The notes: generated from the letters alone by a model not told the origin. DNA of 64,000 nucleotides from Microbacterium sp. SSM24 (GCF_025989145.1 NZ_JAPDNQ010000001.1:1922001-1986000); one strand, 5' to 3'; positions 1-8,680 are shown, numbered from the stretch's first letter. Made by a program: numbers and translations.

Positions 1-482
1 AATCGTCGAAGCCCGAGTGTCGTATCCCAGGTCCAAAGGTCCCCGCCATTGGCGTATCCGAGGCTGTCCAGGAGCATGTTGAGAGCTCGGGTTTCCTCCT
101 TCCCGCTCTCTGGGGAGACGGGTCGGAAGAACGGGGCGGATGAACGTGCTGCCAGCCGCCACACGCCGTCGATGCGCAGCACTTTCGCGCCATGGGAGAT
201 CTTCGCGCCCGGCGCGACCGCGACGTTCGTGACCATCCCGTTCCAGGCCGGAGCCACGAGAGCATCACCGTCCCCCCACGTCAAGCTGATCGTCGCCCGC
301 TGCTCGTCCAAGAAGTTCTCCTCAGCGATCGGCATGGTGAGAGGTTGGACCGGTTCATCGATCGCCGTGGGTTCCTGCAACACCCACAGACCGAAAGCCA
401 ATGCTGCGCACGGGACGACGAACGCTGCCGCGATAAGGGACCCCGCGAGTGTGTTCGAGAGGGTGCGGGTAGACATCACCAT
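1..482 (-). CDS. Peptidoglycan-binding, efflux-adaptor-like protein (3' part cut by window edge)
   Basis: This frame is open from ATG 482 (an alternative ATG lies at 476) to the window edge, so only the first 160 or so residues are visible. A membrane-anchoring hydrophobic stretch near residues 10-33 is followed by a lipoyl/HlyD-like hairpin (WNGMVTNVAVAPGAKISHG) and the start of a peptidoglycan-binding-like segment (FFRPVSP, then LLDSLGY). Such proteins usually sit with MacB-like ABC exporters as extracytoplasmic adaptors. It starts 9 bases after the lipoprotein gene stop, so the two are probably one transcript. The ABC genes expected downstream would lie outside this window. Confidence 0.7.
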   Translation of the reverse strand, partial: MVMSTRTLSNTLAGSLIAAAFVVPCAALAFGLWVLQEPTAIDEPVQPLTMPIAEENFLDEQRATISLTWGDGDALVAPAWNGMVTNVAVAPGAKISHGAKVLRIDGVWRLAARSSAPFFRPVSPESGKEETRALNMLLDSLGYANGGDLWTWDTTLGLRR

Positions 483-490
483 GACGTCGA

Positions 491-1090
491 TCAGTGCTCA
501 GCGTGATCGTTCGACCAGGTGGAGAAGAACGCCACGTTGCTGTTGATGCATGCTTGTTCTTCTTCCGAGACCTCGCCGTCTTCCCGAATGGCGGAGACGA
601 CCGTTTCCAGATCGGCGTCGTCAGGGAGCTTGGTCAGGCCCGTCTTCGCAAGACAAGCGAGCACTTTCGGTCTGGCGTGATCGCGTTCCGCCGGCGTGAG
701 GAGTTGCTGGTATGCCCAGAGCAGCCCCACCTGCTCGAAATACTCAGGCCTGCACTTCTCTGCGCGAGTCTCGATTTCGATCCTGGCGTCGTCGTTCGCG
801 GCGAACACCTCGTAATCGAACGTCAGCTCCCCGTTGCCGATCTCGTAGATTTCGCCAGGCACGGCTCCCGCGTCGGCGACGCAGTCGCTGTGCGCCAACA
901 GCGCGCGCTCGTATTCGGCGGCCGTGACGTCCCCGTCGGTCAAGATGTCCCTCTGGAACTCGCTGGAGTCATCGAGAAGTTGCGTGAGATCGAGTTTGTC
1001 GTGGGTGGCGACGGGCTGCGTGCTGCAGGCTGTGAGCAGGCCCGCGGCAAGTACGGTGATCGCGAAACCAGGGGCTGATCGGATCTTCAT
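491..1090 (-). CDS. Hypothetical lipoprotein
   Basis: A 199-residue protein with a lipoprotein signal peptide. The lipobox LLTAC puts the acylated cysteine at residue 22. The mature part is acidic and alpha-helical looking, with four further cysteines (near DCVAD, KCRPE, ACLAK and ACINS) that could form two disulfides outside the membrane. I do not recognise the family. It lies 6 bases after the secreted-protein gene and 9 bases before the adaptor-like gene, so the three likely form one operon on the minus strand. Base composition is less GC-rich than the neighbouring core genes. Confidence 0.7.
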   Translation of the reverse strand: MKIRSAPGFAITVLAAGLLTACSTQPVATHDKLDLTQLLDDSSEFQRDILTDGDVTAAEYERALLAHSDCVADAGAVPGEIYEIGNGELTFDYEVFAANDDARIEIETRAEKCRPEYFEQVGLLWAYQQLLTPAERDHARPKVLACLAKTGLTKLPDDADLETVVSAIREDGEVSEEEQACINSNVAFFSTWSNDHAEH

Positions 1091-1096
1091 GTGTTC

Positions 1097-1552
1097 CTAA
1101 ACGTTGATTCCCACGGGAGCACGCGCGTCGCTGCCCTCCGTGAAGCGGCCAGTGAGACGTGAGCCGGCCTTGAAGTAGATGTTCGGAGTCGTCGAGCTCG
1201 AACCCACGAGAGCAACGCAGCCGGAGTTCGCTCCGAACGTGCTGCTGTAGGACGTTCCGTTCGAGCGAGTTCCCGACGCCTTGGCCTTGAAGTTGCAGAC
1301 GGGCGCGCTGTGGATGTGTTGAACCATGATCTTCGTGTTGTAGGTAGTCCCGTCCTTCCAGTAGGTGTAGATGTGCGACTGCGTCCAGTCGTGGTCCATC
1401 ACCCAGCTGTTGTTCTGGTAAGCGGATGCCGGCAGGGCTGAGCCGAGCACCAGAGCCGTCGCCGCGAGCACGGCCGCGATTAGTCTCGACAGGTGCCTCC
1501 GAGCGCGAGTCTGCGTATCGGTGCGCGTTGATTCGGCGATGTCCAATGTCAT
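1097..1552 (-). CDS. Small secreted protein with two cysteines
   Basis: A 151-residue protein with a Sec signal peptide (hydrophobic residues 24-40, probable cleavage after PASA at 44), giving a mature chain of about 107 residues. The mature chain is rich in aromatic, Ser, Thr and Gly residues, with only two cysteines (about C86 and C112), which suggests one disulfide. No catalytic motif is visible. It is the first gene of a three-gene minus-strand unit with a lipoprotein and an efflux-adaptor-like protein. A ribosome site (AAAGGA) precedes the ATG. This set-up resembles secreted antimicrobial peptide loci, but that role is inference. Confidence 0.65.
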   Translation of the reverse strand: MTLDIAESTRTDTQTRARRHLSRLIAAVLAATALVLGSALPASAYQNNSWVMDHDWTQSHIYTYWKDGTTYNTKIMVQHIHSAPVCNFKAKASGTRSNGTSYSSTFGANSGCVALVGSSSTTPNIYFKAGSRLTGRFTEGSDARAPVGINV

Positions 1553-1702
1553 GTTGCTGGTCCTTTCGTGAATGGCAGGCGCGACGTAACCACCTCCGAC
1601 CGCCTTCGGGACAGGTTCCCGACGCTATCGAGAGGAGGGGCTGTCATCGGTTACGGCTTGGACAACTCGCGTCACGCAGTGGAGGCTGCGACATCCACTC
1701 GG

Positions 1703-2899
1703 TCACTCGTGCTCGGGCAGCAGCGGCGTGGACCATCCCGGATCGCGCCCCAGCTGCGTGGCGCGGGCGACGGATGCCGAGCCGAATCGGTCCCGCACGG
1801 CATCCAGCACTGTGTCGAGCCGGGCGCCGTCGTCCCAGTCGATCGGAAGCTCGGGCTGGATGCTGTCGACCCGGCCGAGTCCCGACAGGGAGATGCCGAT
1901 GAGCGTGATGCCGCGCTCCTCGATCGTCGGGAGCGCCGCTGCGAGAAGTGCCCGCGCGACCGTGAGCAGCACGGCCGTCCGATCCGTCGGATGCCGCACG
2001 CTGTGGGAGCGGGTGGCCCTGGCGTAGTCGCCGTACCGAAGGCGGAGCACCACCGTCCGGCACACGCGGTCCTTCTCGCGCAGGCGGCGGCCGAGCCGGT
2101 CGACGATCTGCGTGAGGAACACGTCGAGCTCATCGGCCGAGCGCGGCCGGTTGCCGAGCGCGCGCTGCGAACCGATGGAGCCCCGTCGCTTCGTCGTGTC
2201 GACCGGTCGCGGGTCGCGCAGCCGGGCCAGCGCGTGCAGGTGCGCGCCGGCGGCCCGGCCCAGCAGACGCTCGGCCGTCGCGGCCTCGAGCTCGGCCAGC
2301 TGGCCGACCGTGCGGATGCCGAGCCCGTGCAGCTTCTCGGCGGTGACCGCGCCCACGCCCCACAGTCGCTCCACGGGCAGGGGGAGCAGGAACTCCTCCT
2401 CGCGCTCGGGCTCGACCACGAGCAGCCCGTCGGGCTTGCTCACCGCGCTCGCGACCTTGGCCAGGAACTTGGTCCGGGCGACGCCCACCGAGATCGCGAG
2501 TCCGACCTCCGTCCGCACGCGGGCGCGCAGCCGGGCCGCGATCTCTTCGGGAGCGCCCGCGATGCGGCGAAGCCCGCCGACCTCGAGGAACGCCTCGTCG
2601 ATCGAGATGCCCTCGACGAGGGGAGTCGTGTCGCGGAAGATCGCGAACACCGCCTTGCTCGCCTCGGAATACGCCTCCATCCGCGGCGGCACGATGACAG
2701 CATCCGGGCACACCTCCCGCGCCTGCCTGCCCCCCATCGCGGTGCGCACGCCGCGGGCCTTCGCCTCGTAGCTCGCGGCCAGCACCACACCCCCGCCGAC
2801 GATGACCGGCCGCCCGCGCAGCGCGGGATCGTCGCGCTGCTCGACCGACGCGTAGAAGGCGTCGAGGTCCGCGTGCAGCACCGTCGCCTCGCCTCGCAT
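1703..2899 (-). CDS. dinB: DNA polymerase IV (Y-family)
   Basis: A 398-residue translesion DNA polymerase that copies past damaged bases with low fidelity. The catalytic palm motifs are intact: HADLD at 9-13 and SIDE at 99-102. The fingers motif SYEAKARGVRTAMGG lies at 43-57, a helix-hairpin-helix region around 185-215 (LWGVGAVTAEKLHGLGI), and a little-finger domain follows. Length is normal for DinB. There is no clear C-terminal beta-clamp peptide of the QxxLF type; the end reads LLPEHE. ATG 2899 has GGGAGG seven bases upstream. It stands alone, with a 100-bp palindromic element upstream. Confidence 0.95.
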   Translation of the reverse strand: MRGEATVLHADLDAFYASVEQRDDPALRGRPVIVGGGVVLAASYEAKARGVRTAMGGRQAREVCPDAVIVPPRMEAYSEASKAVFAIFRDTTPLVEGISIDEAFLEVGGLRRIAGAPEEIAARLRARVRTEVGLAISVGVARTKFLAKVASAVSKPDGLLVVEPEREEEFLLPLPVERLWGVGAVTAEKLHGLGIRTVGQLAELEAATAERLLGRAAGAHLHALARLRDPRPVDTTKRRGSIGSQRALGNRPRSADELDVFLTQIVDRLGRRLREKDRVCRTVVLRLRYGDYARATRSHSVRHPTDRTAVLLTVARALLAAALPTIEERGITLIGISLSGLGRVDSIQPELPIDWDDGARLDTVLDAVRDRFGSASVARATQLGRDPGWSTPLLPEHE

Positions 2900-2975
2900 G
2901 CGCGCGCCTCCCTGGGGTGATCCGTCGGGCGGATCGTCCCACGCACCGACGACACCGGCCGTGTATCGGCCCCAG

Positions 2976-3075
2976 GGCGCATAACTCCTGCACCTTCGTC
3001 ACCTCCGCGCGGGCGAGCGACGAAACCGCGCGGGCGACGGCGCGTCGGGGCTGCAAAGTGCAGGAGTTATGCGCC
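2976..3075. repeat. 100-bp palindromic element, copy A
   Basis: Two perfect 18-bp inverted arms (2976-2993 and 3058-3075, reading GGCGCATAACTCCTGCAC and its complement) enclose a 64-bp GC-rich loop. The same arms occur at 24560, 46262 and 46414 with almost the same total length. The loop here shares no obvious sequence with copy B. It lies between dinB and a small membrane protein gene. A short 23-bp-period direct repeat (3086 and 3109, GCTCACTCGCACCGGG) follows it. Confidence 0.9.
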
Positions 3076-3150
3076 GGGCCTGCCGGCTCACTCGCACCGG
3101 GCCGGCCAGCTCACTCGCACCGGGACCCGCAAGCCGCCGGGGAGCCGTCC

Positions 3151-3330
3151 TCACTCGCGGCGGTGATACCCCGCGTCGCGGTGCTGCGTCATGACGGGCA
3201 CCGCGACCGCCGCCGCGATGCACAGCACCCCCGCGATGAACACGAGGGCCGGCGCGATGGGCGACGCGAACGAGGCGCCGACGAGGTACATGCCACCCAG
3301 CAGCAGGATGGCGTAGAGCGCGAAGAGCAT
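3151..3330 (-). CDS. Small two-helix membrane protein
   Basis: A 59-residue protein made almost entirely of two hydrophobic segments (about residues 2-20 and 26-48) and a basic tail ending HRRE. The start at ATG 3330 is fixed by a strong ribosome site, GGAGGT, four bases upstream. No family is recognised; many actinobacteria carry such orphan membrane peptides. It is divergent from the glyoxalase-like gene at 3460. Confidence 0.7.
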   Translation of the reverse strand: MLFALYAILLLGGMYLVGASFASPIAPALVFIAGVLCIAAAVAVPVMTQHRDAGYHRRE

Positions 3331-3459
3331 GACCACCTCCGGGAATCGATCCTCAGGACCGTCATACTCCGCCGCGCCGCCGAGCGCGAGAGGGGTGACG
3401 TCGACGCGGAGCGTCATCGCCGGTGGCGCCCGCGGCGGCTTCGCGTGAGAATGTGCCCC

Positions 3460-3825
3460 ATGAGACTCGTGCAGATCGCGCAGCGCGCGGAGGACCTCCA
3501 GCGGGCCGCGGACTTCTACACCGTGCTCCTCGAGACCGCACCCGTGGCCACCTTCGATCCCCCCGGACTCCTCTTCTTCGACCTCGACGGCGTGCGGCTG
3601 CTGCTCGATCGCAAGGCGCCGTCGTCGGTGATCTACCTGCACGTCGACAACGTGCACGAGACTCTGGAACGCCTCGAGGGCCTCGCCGACGTCGTGAGCC
3701 ACCCGCACGTGATCTTCACCCACGAGGACGACGCCCTCGGCCCCGAGGGGCACGAGGAGTGGCAGGCTTTCATCCGCGACTCCGAGGGCAACACGGTCGG
3801 CCTGATCGCCTTCCAGCGCCCGTAG
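3460..3825 (+). CDS. Glyoxalase/VOC-family protein
   Basis: A 121-residue single-module VOC protein. The pattern of a beta strand (RLVQIAQRAEDLQRAADFY), then LLFFDLDGVRLLL, then a second half with HVDNVHETLERLEG and FIRDSEGNTVGLIAF, is typical of glyoxalase/bleomycin-resistance folds. The metal-ligand positions cannot be assigned to a known enzyme, so the substrate is unknown. ATG 3451 is possible, but ATG 3460 lies 7 bases after a GAGAAT -10 box and fits a leaderless start. The hydrolase at 3861 follows after 35 bases. Confidence 0.85.
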   Translation: MRLVQIAQRAEDLQRAADFYTVLLETAPVATFDPPGLLFFDLDGVRLLLDRKAPSSVIYLHVDNVHETLERLEGLADVVSHPHVIFTHEDDALGPEGHEEWQAFIRDSEGNTVGLIAFQRP

Positions 3826-3860
3826 CGCGTCCGGTGTCCTCCAACGAGGAGAATGGGCGG

Positions 3861-4661
3861 GTGGATGCCGCGTTCCCTGCCCTGACCGAGATGCCCGCGC
3901 CGCAGTTCGTGATGTCGGCGGAGGGTCATCGCATCGCGACGTACGTGTGGGGCGATGCCGATGCCCCGACCGTGCTGTGCGTTCACGGATTCGCCTCCAG
4001 CTGCCGCGACAACTGGGTCAACACCGGATGGGTGCGCGATCTCACTCGTGCGGGATTCCGCGTGCTCGGCGTCGACCAGCGGGGGCACGGCGCCAGCGAC
4101 AAGCCGCACGAGCCCGAGGCGTACGGGATGGATGCTCTGACGTCCGACCTCGTCGCCGTGCTCGACACGTACCTGCTCGACTCGGTGCTCTACGCGGGCT
4201 ACTCGCTGGGCGCGCGCGTCGGCTGGCAGCTCGCGGTGAACGCGCCCGAGCACGTCGAGCGCGCCGTGCTCGGCGGCATCCCCGACGGCCGTCCGCTCGC
4301 GCGGCTGCAGATCGAGCAGGCGCGCGCGTACGCCGAGCACGGCACGCCGGTCGAGGACCAGGTGACGCGCAACTACGTGACCCTCGCGGAGCGCGTGCCC
4401 GGCAACGATCTGCGCGCGCTCGTCGCACTCGCCGAAGGCATGCGCCTCGGCGATGCCGATCCGGATCCCGCGCGACCGCCGCAGCAGCGCGTGCTCTTCG
4501 CCACGGGCAGCGAGGACGCGATCCTCGAGCGCTCGCGGGCACTCGCGGCGGTGACTCCTCACGGCGACTTCACCGAGCTTCCCGGGCGGCACCACTTCAA
4601 CGCCCCGGGCTCGCGCGACTTCCGCCGGGTGGCGCGGGAGTTCTTCGAGGCCGGGAACTGA
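3861..4661 (+). CDS. Alpha/beta hydrolase
   Basis: A 266-residue alpha/beta-fold hydrolase. Oxyanion-hole region VLCVHGFASS is followed by DQRGHGASDKP and the nucleophile elbow GYSLGAR. The catalytic His is likely in GRHHF near the C-terminus, and the acid in GSEDAIL. It is cytoplasmic, with no signal peptide. GTG 3861 was chosen because AACGAGGAGA lies 9 bases upstream. The substrate is unknown. It is close behind the VOC gene, so the two are probably co-transcribed. Confidence 0.85.
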   Translation: MDAAFPALTEMPAPQFVMSAEGHRIATYVWGDADAPTVLCVHGFASSCRDNWVNTGWVRDLTRAGFRVLGVDQRGHGASDKPHEPEAYGMDALTSDLVAVLDTYLLDSVLYAGYSLGARVGWQLAVNAPEHVERAVLGGIPDGRPLARLQIEQARAYAEHGTPVEDQVTRNYVTLAERVPGNDLRALVALAEGMRLGDADPDPARPPQQRVLFATGSEDAILERSRALAAVTPHGDFTELPGRHHFNAPGSRDFRRVAREFFEAGN

Positions 4662-4775
4662 CCCGCGGTGAGCGACGCCAGACTGCCTCGCCTGCGCGGC
4701 GGGGGAGCGGCATCCTGCTCCTCTCGATGTGATCACGGTGCGCAATCTGAGCGACCGACCGCGTAGCCTGGGAGC

Positions 4776-6377
4776 GTGAGCGCCTACGTCTCGGCGTTCG
4801 AGCTGTTCTCCATCGGCGTAGGACCCTCGAGCTCCCACACGGTCGGTCCCATGCGGGCCGCCCTCGACTTCGTCAACCGTCTGCGCGCCGAGGGTCTCCT
4901 CGATCGCGTCGGTCGCGTGACCTGCACTCTCTTCGGCTCGCTCGGTGCGACCGGCATCGGGCACGGCACCCCCGACGCCGTCGTCGCCGGACTGATGGGC
5001 CTCGAGCCCGAGACCGTCGATCCCGACGCGGTCCGCGCGGCGTGGACGGCGTGGCCCGCGGGCCGTGCCCTGCCCCTCGGCGGAACGCGCCCGATCGAGT
5101 TCGCGAGGGACGACATCGCCTTCGAGCCGCGCACACGCCTGCCCGGCCACCCCAATGCGATGACGCTCGAGGCCTGGGTGACGCCCGACTCCGGTCGACC
5201 ACGCGGGGCTGTGACGACGGCCGCCGCCGGCCAGGTCCGCGAGACCGGCGTGACCCTTCCGGTCGTGAGCGCGCCGGCGATCGCGGACGACACCGGGCTG
5301 CTCCTGCGCGAGACCTACTACTCCGTCGGCGGCGGCTTCATCCGCCGGGACGGCGAGCCCCCGCGCGTGCAGTCACGCGGGTACCGGTTCGACTTCGGCA
5401 GCGCCGAGGAGCTCCTCGCCCTGTGCGACGAACACGGCCTGACGATCGCCGAACTCGCCCGCATGAACGAGGAGGCGCTGCGCGACGACGAACAGATCGC
5501 CGCCGGCCTCGACGCGATCTGGGACGCGATGGCCGCCTGCGTCGATGCCGGCCTCCACGCCGATGGGGTGCTCCCCGGGATGCTGCAGGTCAAGCGCCGT
5601 GCGGGGTCGATCAGGTCCCAGCTCGACGAGGCGGAGGCGGACGGGCGCCGCGAGCTGCCCGGCGAGTGGCTGGGGGCGTTCGCGCTCGCCGTGAACGAGG
5701 AGAACGCCGCGGGCGGACGGGTCGTGACCGCGCCCACGAACGGTGCGGCCGGCATCCTCCCCGCCGTCGCGATGTACTGGTGGCGGTTCCTCGCCGATTC
5801 CGGGCTCGGCGCGGGGAACGCCGTGACCCCGTACGGCGAGCTCGTCGGCAGCGCGCTCCTCGGCTACGACGGACATGCGGCGCCGGCCGACGAACGCACG
5901 GCGTGGGACGAGGCATCCGTCGCCGAGGCGAACCGCAGGCGCGGCATCCGGCGCTTCCTGCTCACGGCGACTGCGCTCGGCTCGCTGTTCAAGGCCAACG
6001 CGTCGATCTCGGGCGCTGAGGGCGGATGCCAGGCCGAGGTCGGATCCGCGTGCGCGATGGCGGCCGGCGGCCTCACCGCGGTGATGGGCGGCACGAACCG
6101 GCAGATCGAGAACGCCGCCGAGATCGCGATGGAGCACCATCTCGGACTCACGTGCGACCCCGTGGGCGGTCTCGTGCAGATCCCGTGCATCGAGCGCAAC
6201 GCGATCGCCGCCTCGACCGCCGTGACCGCTGCGCGCCTCGCGCTGCGCGGTGACGGCAGCCACTACGTGAGCCTCGACACCGTGGTCGAGACGATGCGCC
6301 AGACCGGCATCGACATGTCGCACAAGTACAAGGAGACCAGCGAGGGCGGCCTCGCGGTCAACGTCATCGAGTGCTGA
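4776..6377 (+). CDS. sdaA: L-serine ammonia-lyase (iron-sulfur type)
   Basis: Deaminates L-serine to pyruvate and ammonia. It is the single-chain form, with an N-terminal beta domain (SIGVGPSSSHTVGPM) and a C-terminal alpha domain. Three cysteines for the catalytic [4Fe-4S] cluster are present: C418 (GAEGGCQAEVG), C460 (LTCDPVGG) and C471 (IPCIERN). At 533 residues it is longer than the usual 450-460. Extra sequence of some 50 residues lies between the NGAAGILPAV motif and FLLTATALGSLFK. GTG 4776 sits exactly 6 bases after TAGCCT, so the message is probably leaderless. Confidence 0.95.
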   Translation: MSAYVSAFELFSIGVGPSSSHTVGPMRAALDFVNRLRAEGLLDRVGRVTCTLFGSLGATGIGHGTPDAVVAGLMGLEPETVDPDAVRAAWTAWPAGRALPLGGTRPIEFARDDIAFEPRTRLPGHPNAMTLEAWVTPDSGRPRGAVTTAAAGQVRETGVTLPVVSAPAIADDTGLLLRETYYSVGGGFIRRDGEPPRVQSRGYRFDFGSAEELLALCDEHGLTIAELARMNEEALRDDEQIAAGLDAIWDAMAACVDAGLHADGVLPGMLQVKRRAGSIRSQLDEAEADGRRELPGEWLGAFALAVNEENAAGGRVVTAPTNGAAGILPAVAMYWWRFLADSGLGAGNAVTPYGELVGSALLGYDGHAAPADERTAWDEASVAEANRRRGIRRFLLTATALGSLFKANASISGAEGGCQAEVGSACAMAAGGLTAVMGGTNRQIENAAEIAMEHHLGLTCDPVGGLVQIPCIERNAIAASTAVTAARLALRGDGSHYVSLDTVVETMRQTGIDMSHKYKETSEGGLAVNVIEC

Positions 6378-6419
6378 CCGGCGAGGCAGGGTCCGCTGCC
6401 GGGGTCGTAGGCTGTGCGC

Positions 6420-7028
6420 GTGGCGGAGTACGTGGTCCCCGCGCCCAAGCGGCGCCGCGGCCGGCCGCGCGCGGGGGAGTCCGACGCGCGGGATCGCATC
6501 ATGGCCGCGGCCGTGGAGGAGTTCGGCGAGGCCGGGTACGACGGCGCGACCATCCGCGGGATCGCGGCGCGCGCGGGGGTCGACTCCGCGCTGGTGCACC
6601 ACCACTTCGGCACGAAGGCCGACCTGTTCGGCGAGGCGATCGGGGCGCCCATGCGCCCCGATCTGGCCCTGCCTGAGATCCTGGCGGGACCGCGCGAGCT
6701 GGTCGGAGAAAGCATCGTCCGCTACATCCTCGAGACGTGGGAGCAGCCCGAAGTCCGGCGCCGCGGCGTGATGCTGCTGCGTTCGGCGATCGGCAACAAG
6801 CTGACCACGCCGCTCCTCTCCGGGTTCCTCTCGCGCGAGCTCCTCTCGCCGATCGCCCGCGTGCTCGACGCACCCGACGCGGACCTTCGCGCCACGCTCG
6901 CGGCCTCGCAGATCGCCGGGCTCCTCGTCGCGCGGTATGTCCTGCGGCTGCCGGCGCTGGCCGAGGCATCCGTCGATGATCTCGTCTCCCGGGTCGCGCC
7001 GACGGTGCAGCGCTACCTGTTCGGCTGA
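6420..7028 (+). CDS. TetR-family transcriptional regulator
   Basis: A 202-residue TetR regulator. A basic tail (KRRRGRPRAG) precedes the N-terminal helix-turn-helix, with ATIRGIAARAGVDSALVHHHFGTKADLF as the recognition region in residues about 41-68. The C-terminal ligand domain resembles the TetR_C group found beside drug ABC exporters. GTG 6420 lies 6 bases after TAGGCT, so it is preferred over GTG 6414. It is 48 bases ahead of the ABC transporter genes, and a palindrome over their start is its likely operator. Confidence 0.9.
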   Translation: MAEYVVPAPKRRRGRPRAGESDARDRIMAAAVEEFGEAGYDGATIRGIAARAGVDSALVHHHFGTKADLFGEAIGAPMRPDLALPEILAGPRELVGESIVRYILETWEQPEVRRRGVMLLRSAIGNKLTTPLLSGFLSRELLSPIARVLDAPDADLRATLAASQIAGLLVARYVLRLPALAEASVDDLVSRVAPTVQRYLFG

Positions 7029-7063
7029 TCCGGCTCTTGACCGCGCGGCCTCCGAGGCGAATA

Positions 7064-7081
7064 ATTCATCATGTGATGAAT
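7064..7081. promoter_or_regulatory. Probable TetR operator
   Basis: ATTCATCA-TG-TGATGAAT is an 18-bp palindrome with perfect 8-bp arms, strikingly AT-rich for this genome. It overlaps the start codon (7076) of the ABC ATPase gene, directly after the TetR gene. A repressor bound here would block transcription or initiation of the exporter genes. Assignment to this TetR protein is inference from position. Confidence 0.65.
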
Positions 7082-7855
7082 AAATCGCCGTCGAGCGCCG
7101 TGGAGGTCCGCGGCCTGCACGTGAAGCGGGGCACGACCGAGGTGTTCACGAGCCTCGACTTCGACATCCCGCGCGGGCAGATCACCGGGCTGATGGGTCC
7201 CTCCGGGTGCGGCAAGACGACCCTCATGCGGTCGATCGTCGGCGTGCAGAAGGTGGACGGCGGCACGGTCACCGTGCTCGGCGACCCGGCGGGCACGGCA
7301 GTGCAGCGTCGGCGCGTCGCCTACGACACGCAGGCCGCGTCCGTCTACGGCGACCTGACGATCGAGCAGAATCTCCGCTACTTCGCGCGGATCATCGGGG
7401 CACCCCGCTCCGACGTCGACCGCGTCATCGAGCGCGTCGGGCTCAGCGGCCAGGCGCGTCAGACCGTCGAGTCGCTGAGCGGCGGGCAGGAGGGCCGCGT
7501 GTCGCTCGCGGTCGCCCTGCTGGGCAGCCCCGAGCTGATCGTTCTCGACGAGCCCACGGTCGGACTCGACCCGGTGCTGCGGGCCGAGCTGTGGGACCTC
7601 TTCCGCGGACTCTCGTCCGACGGCGCGACGATCGTCGTCAGCAGTCATGTCATGGACGAGGCGCTTCGCTGCGATCGGCTCATCCTCATGCGGGCGGGCA
7701 GGATCGTCGCCGACACGACCCCCGCCGGCCTGCTCGCCGACACCGGTCAGACGGATCCGGATGCCGCCTTCCTCACCCTCATCGAGCGTGACGTCGCCGA
7801 CGCGGAGCACAAGCCGGCCTCCCGGCGCGAGGCACGCGAGGAGGCCCCCGAATGA
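7076..7855 (+). CDS. ABC transporter ATP-binding protein (ABC-2 type exporter)
   Basis: A 259-residue ATPase that powers a drug/lipid-type exporter. Walker A GPSGCGKT is at 41-48, the signature motif is LSGGQ and Walker B is LIVLDEPTVGLD; an H-loop histidine (SSHVMDEA) follows. ATG 7076 is preferred over the upstream in-frame TTG 7037, because the family N-terminus begins near here and an operator overlaps the site. Its stop overlaps the permease start by four bases (ATGA), so the pair is translationally coupled. Export substrate unknown. Confidence 0.92.
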   Translation: MNKSPSSAVEVRGLHVKRGTTEVFTSLDFDIPRGQITGLMGPSGCGKTTLMRSIVGVQKVDGGTVTVLGDPAGTAVQRRRVAYDTQAASVYGDLTIEQNLRYFARIIGAPRSDVDRVIERVGLSGQARQTVESLSGGQEGRVSLAVALLGSPELIVLDEPTVGLDPVLRAELWDLFRGLSSDGATIVVSSHVMDEALRCDRLILMRAGRIVADTTPAGLLADTGQTDPDAAFLTLIERDVADAEHKPASRREAREEAPE

Positions 7856-8586
7856 ACGGCACCCGCACCCTCGCGACCGCCGCACGCATCCTGCGCCAGC
7901 TGAGCCACGATCCGCGCTCGATCGCACTCATGCTCGTCGCGCCGAGCCTTCTCGTCGGCCTGTTCGCGTGGCTCTTCAGCGAACAGGACGGGGTCTTCGA
8001 CATCTACGGGCCGCCGATCCTGGCGCTCTTCCCCTTCATCATCATGTTCCTCATCACCTCGATCACGACGCTCCGCGAGCGCCGCTCGGGAACCCTCGAG
8101 CGGCTCATGACGACGCCGCTCGGCAAGGCCGACTTCATCGTCGGCTACGCGATCGCGTTCGGGCTCATGGCGATGCTGCAGGCGGTCGTCACGGTGTCGT
8201 TCGCCGTCTGGGTGTGCGGCCTCGAGACCGAGGGCCCGGTGTGGCAGCTCGGCCTGGTCGCCGTGACGGATGCCGTCCTCGGCATGGCGCTCGGCCTGCT
8301 CGCGAGCGCGTTCGCGCGCACCGAGTTCCAGGCCGTGCAGTTCATGCCGCTCATCGTCTTCCCGCAGATCCTGCTCGGCGGCCTCTTCATGCCGCGTGAC
8401 GAGATGCCCGCCGCGCTCGAGGTGATCAGCGACTTCCTTCCGCTGAGCTACGCGATCGACGCGATCAACGCCGTCACGGCGGGCGATGAGGGGTGGGACG
8501 TGTACGGCCCGCTCTTGATCGTGGCGGCGTTCCTGCTGGGATCCCTGATCCTCGCCGCGCTCACCCTTCGCCGCCGCACTCCCTGA
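7852..8586 (+). CDS. ABC-2 type transporter permease
   Basis: A 244-residue integral membrane protein with six predicted helices. The conserved ABC-2 segment RERRSGTLERLMTTPLGKADFIVGY follows the second helix, and LPLSYAIDAINAV lies before the last helix. It forms the membrane channel for the ATPase encoded just upstream with a 4-base overlap. The TetR-ATPase-permease order is typical of daunorubicin-like resistance exporters in actinobacteria. Confidence 0.92.
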   Translation: MNGTRTLATAARILRQLSHDPRSIALMLVAPSLLVGLFAWLFSEQDGVFDIYGPPILALFPFIIMFLITSITTLRERRSGTLERLMTTPLGKADFIVGYAIAFGLMAMLQAVVTVSFAVWVCGLETEGPVWQLGLVAVTDAVLGMALGLLASAFARTEFQAVQFMPLIVFPQILLGGLFMPRDEMPAALEVISDFLPLSYAIDAINAVTAGDEGWDVYGPLLIVAAFLLGSLILAALTLRRRTP

Positions 8587-8680
8587 CCGCGCCCTCGACT
8601 CCGCGCCGTCGACGCCGCGCCGTCGACTCCGCAGTCACTTCTTGTCGTGGTTCGTCCCGGAGCGCGGCGTGTCCTGACTG

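Noticed and set aside
1097..1552. Lactococcin 972-type bacteriocin
   Set aside because: The locus shape is similar, but the mature protein is longer, has two cysteines and lacks the family's sequence pattern. It is kept as an unknown secreted protein.
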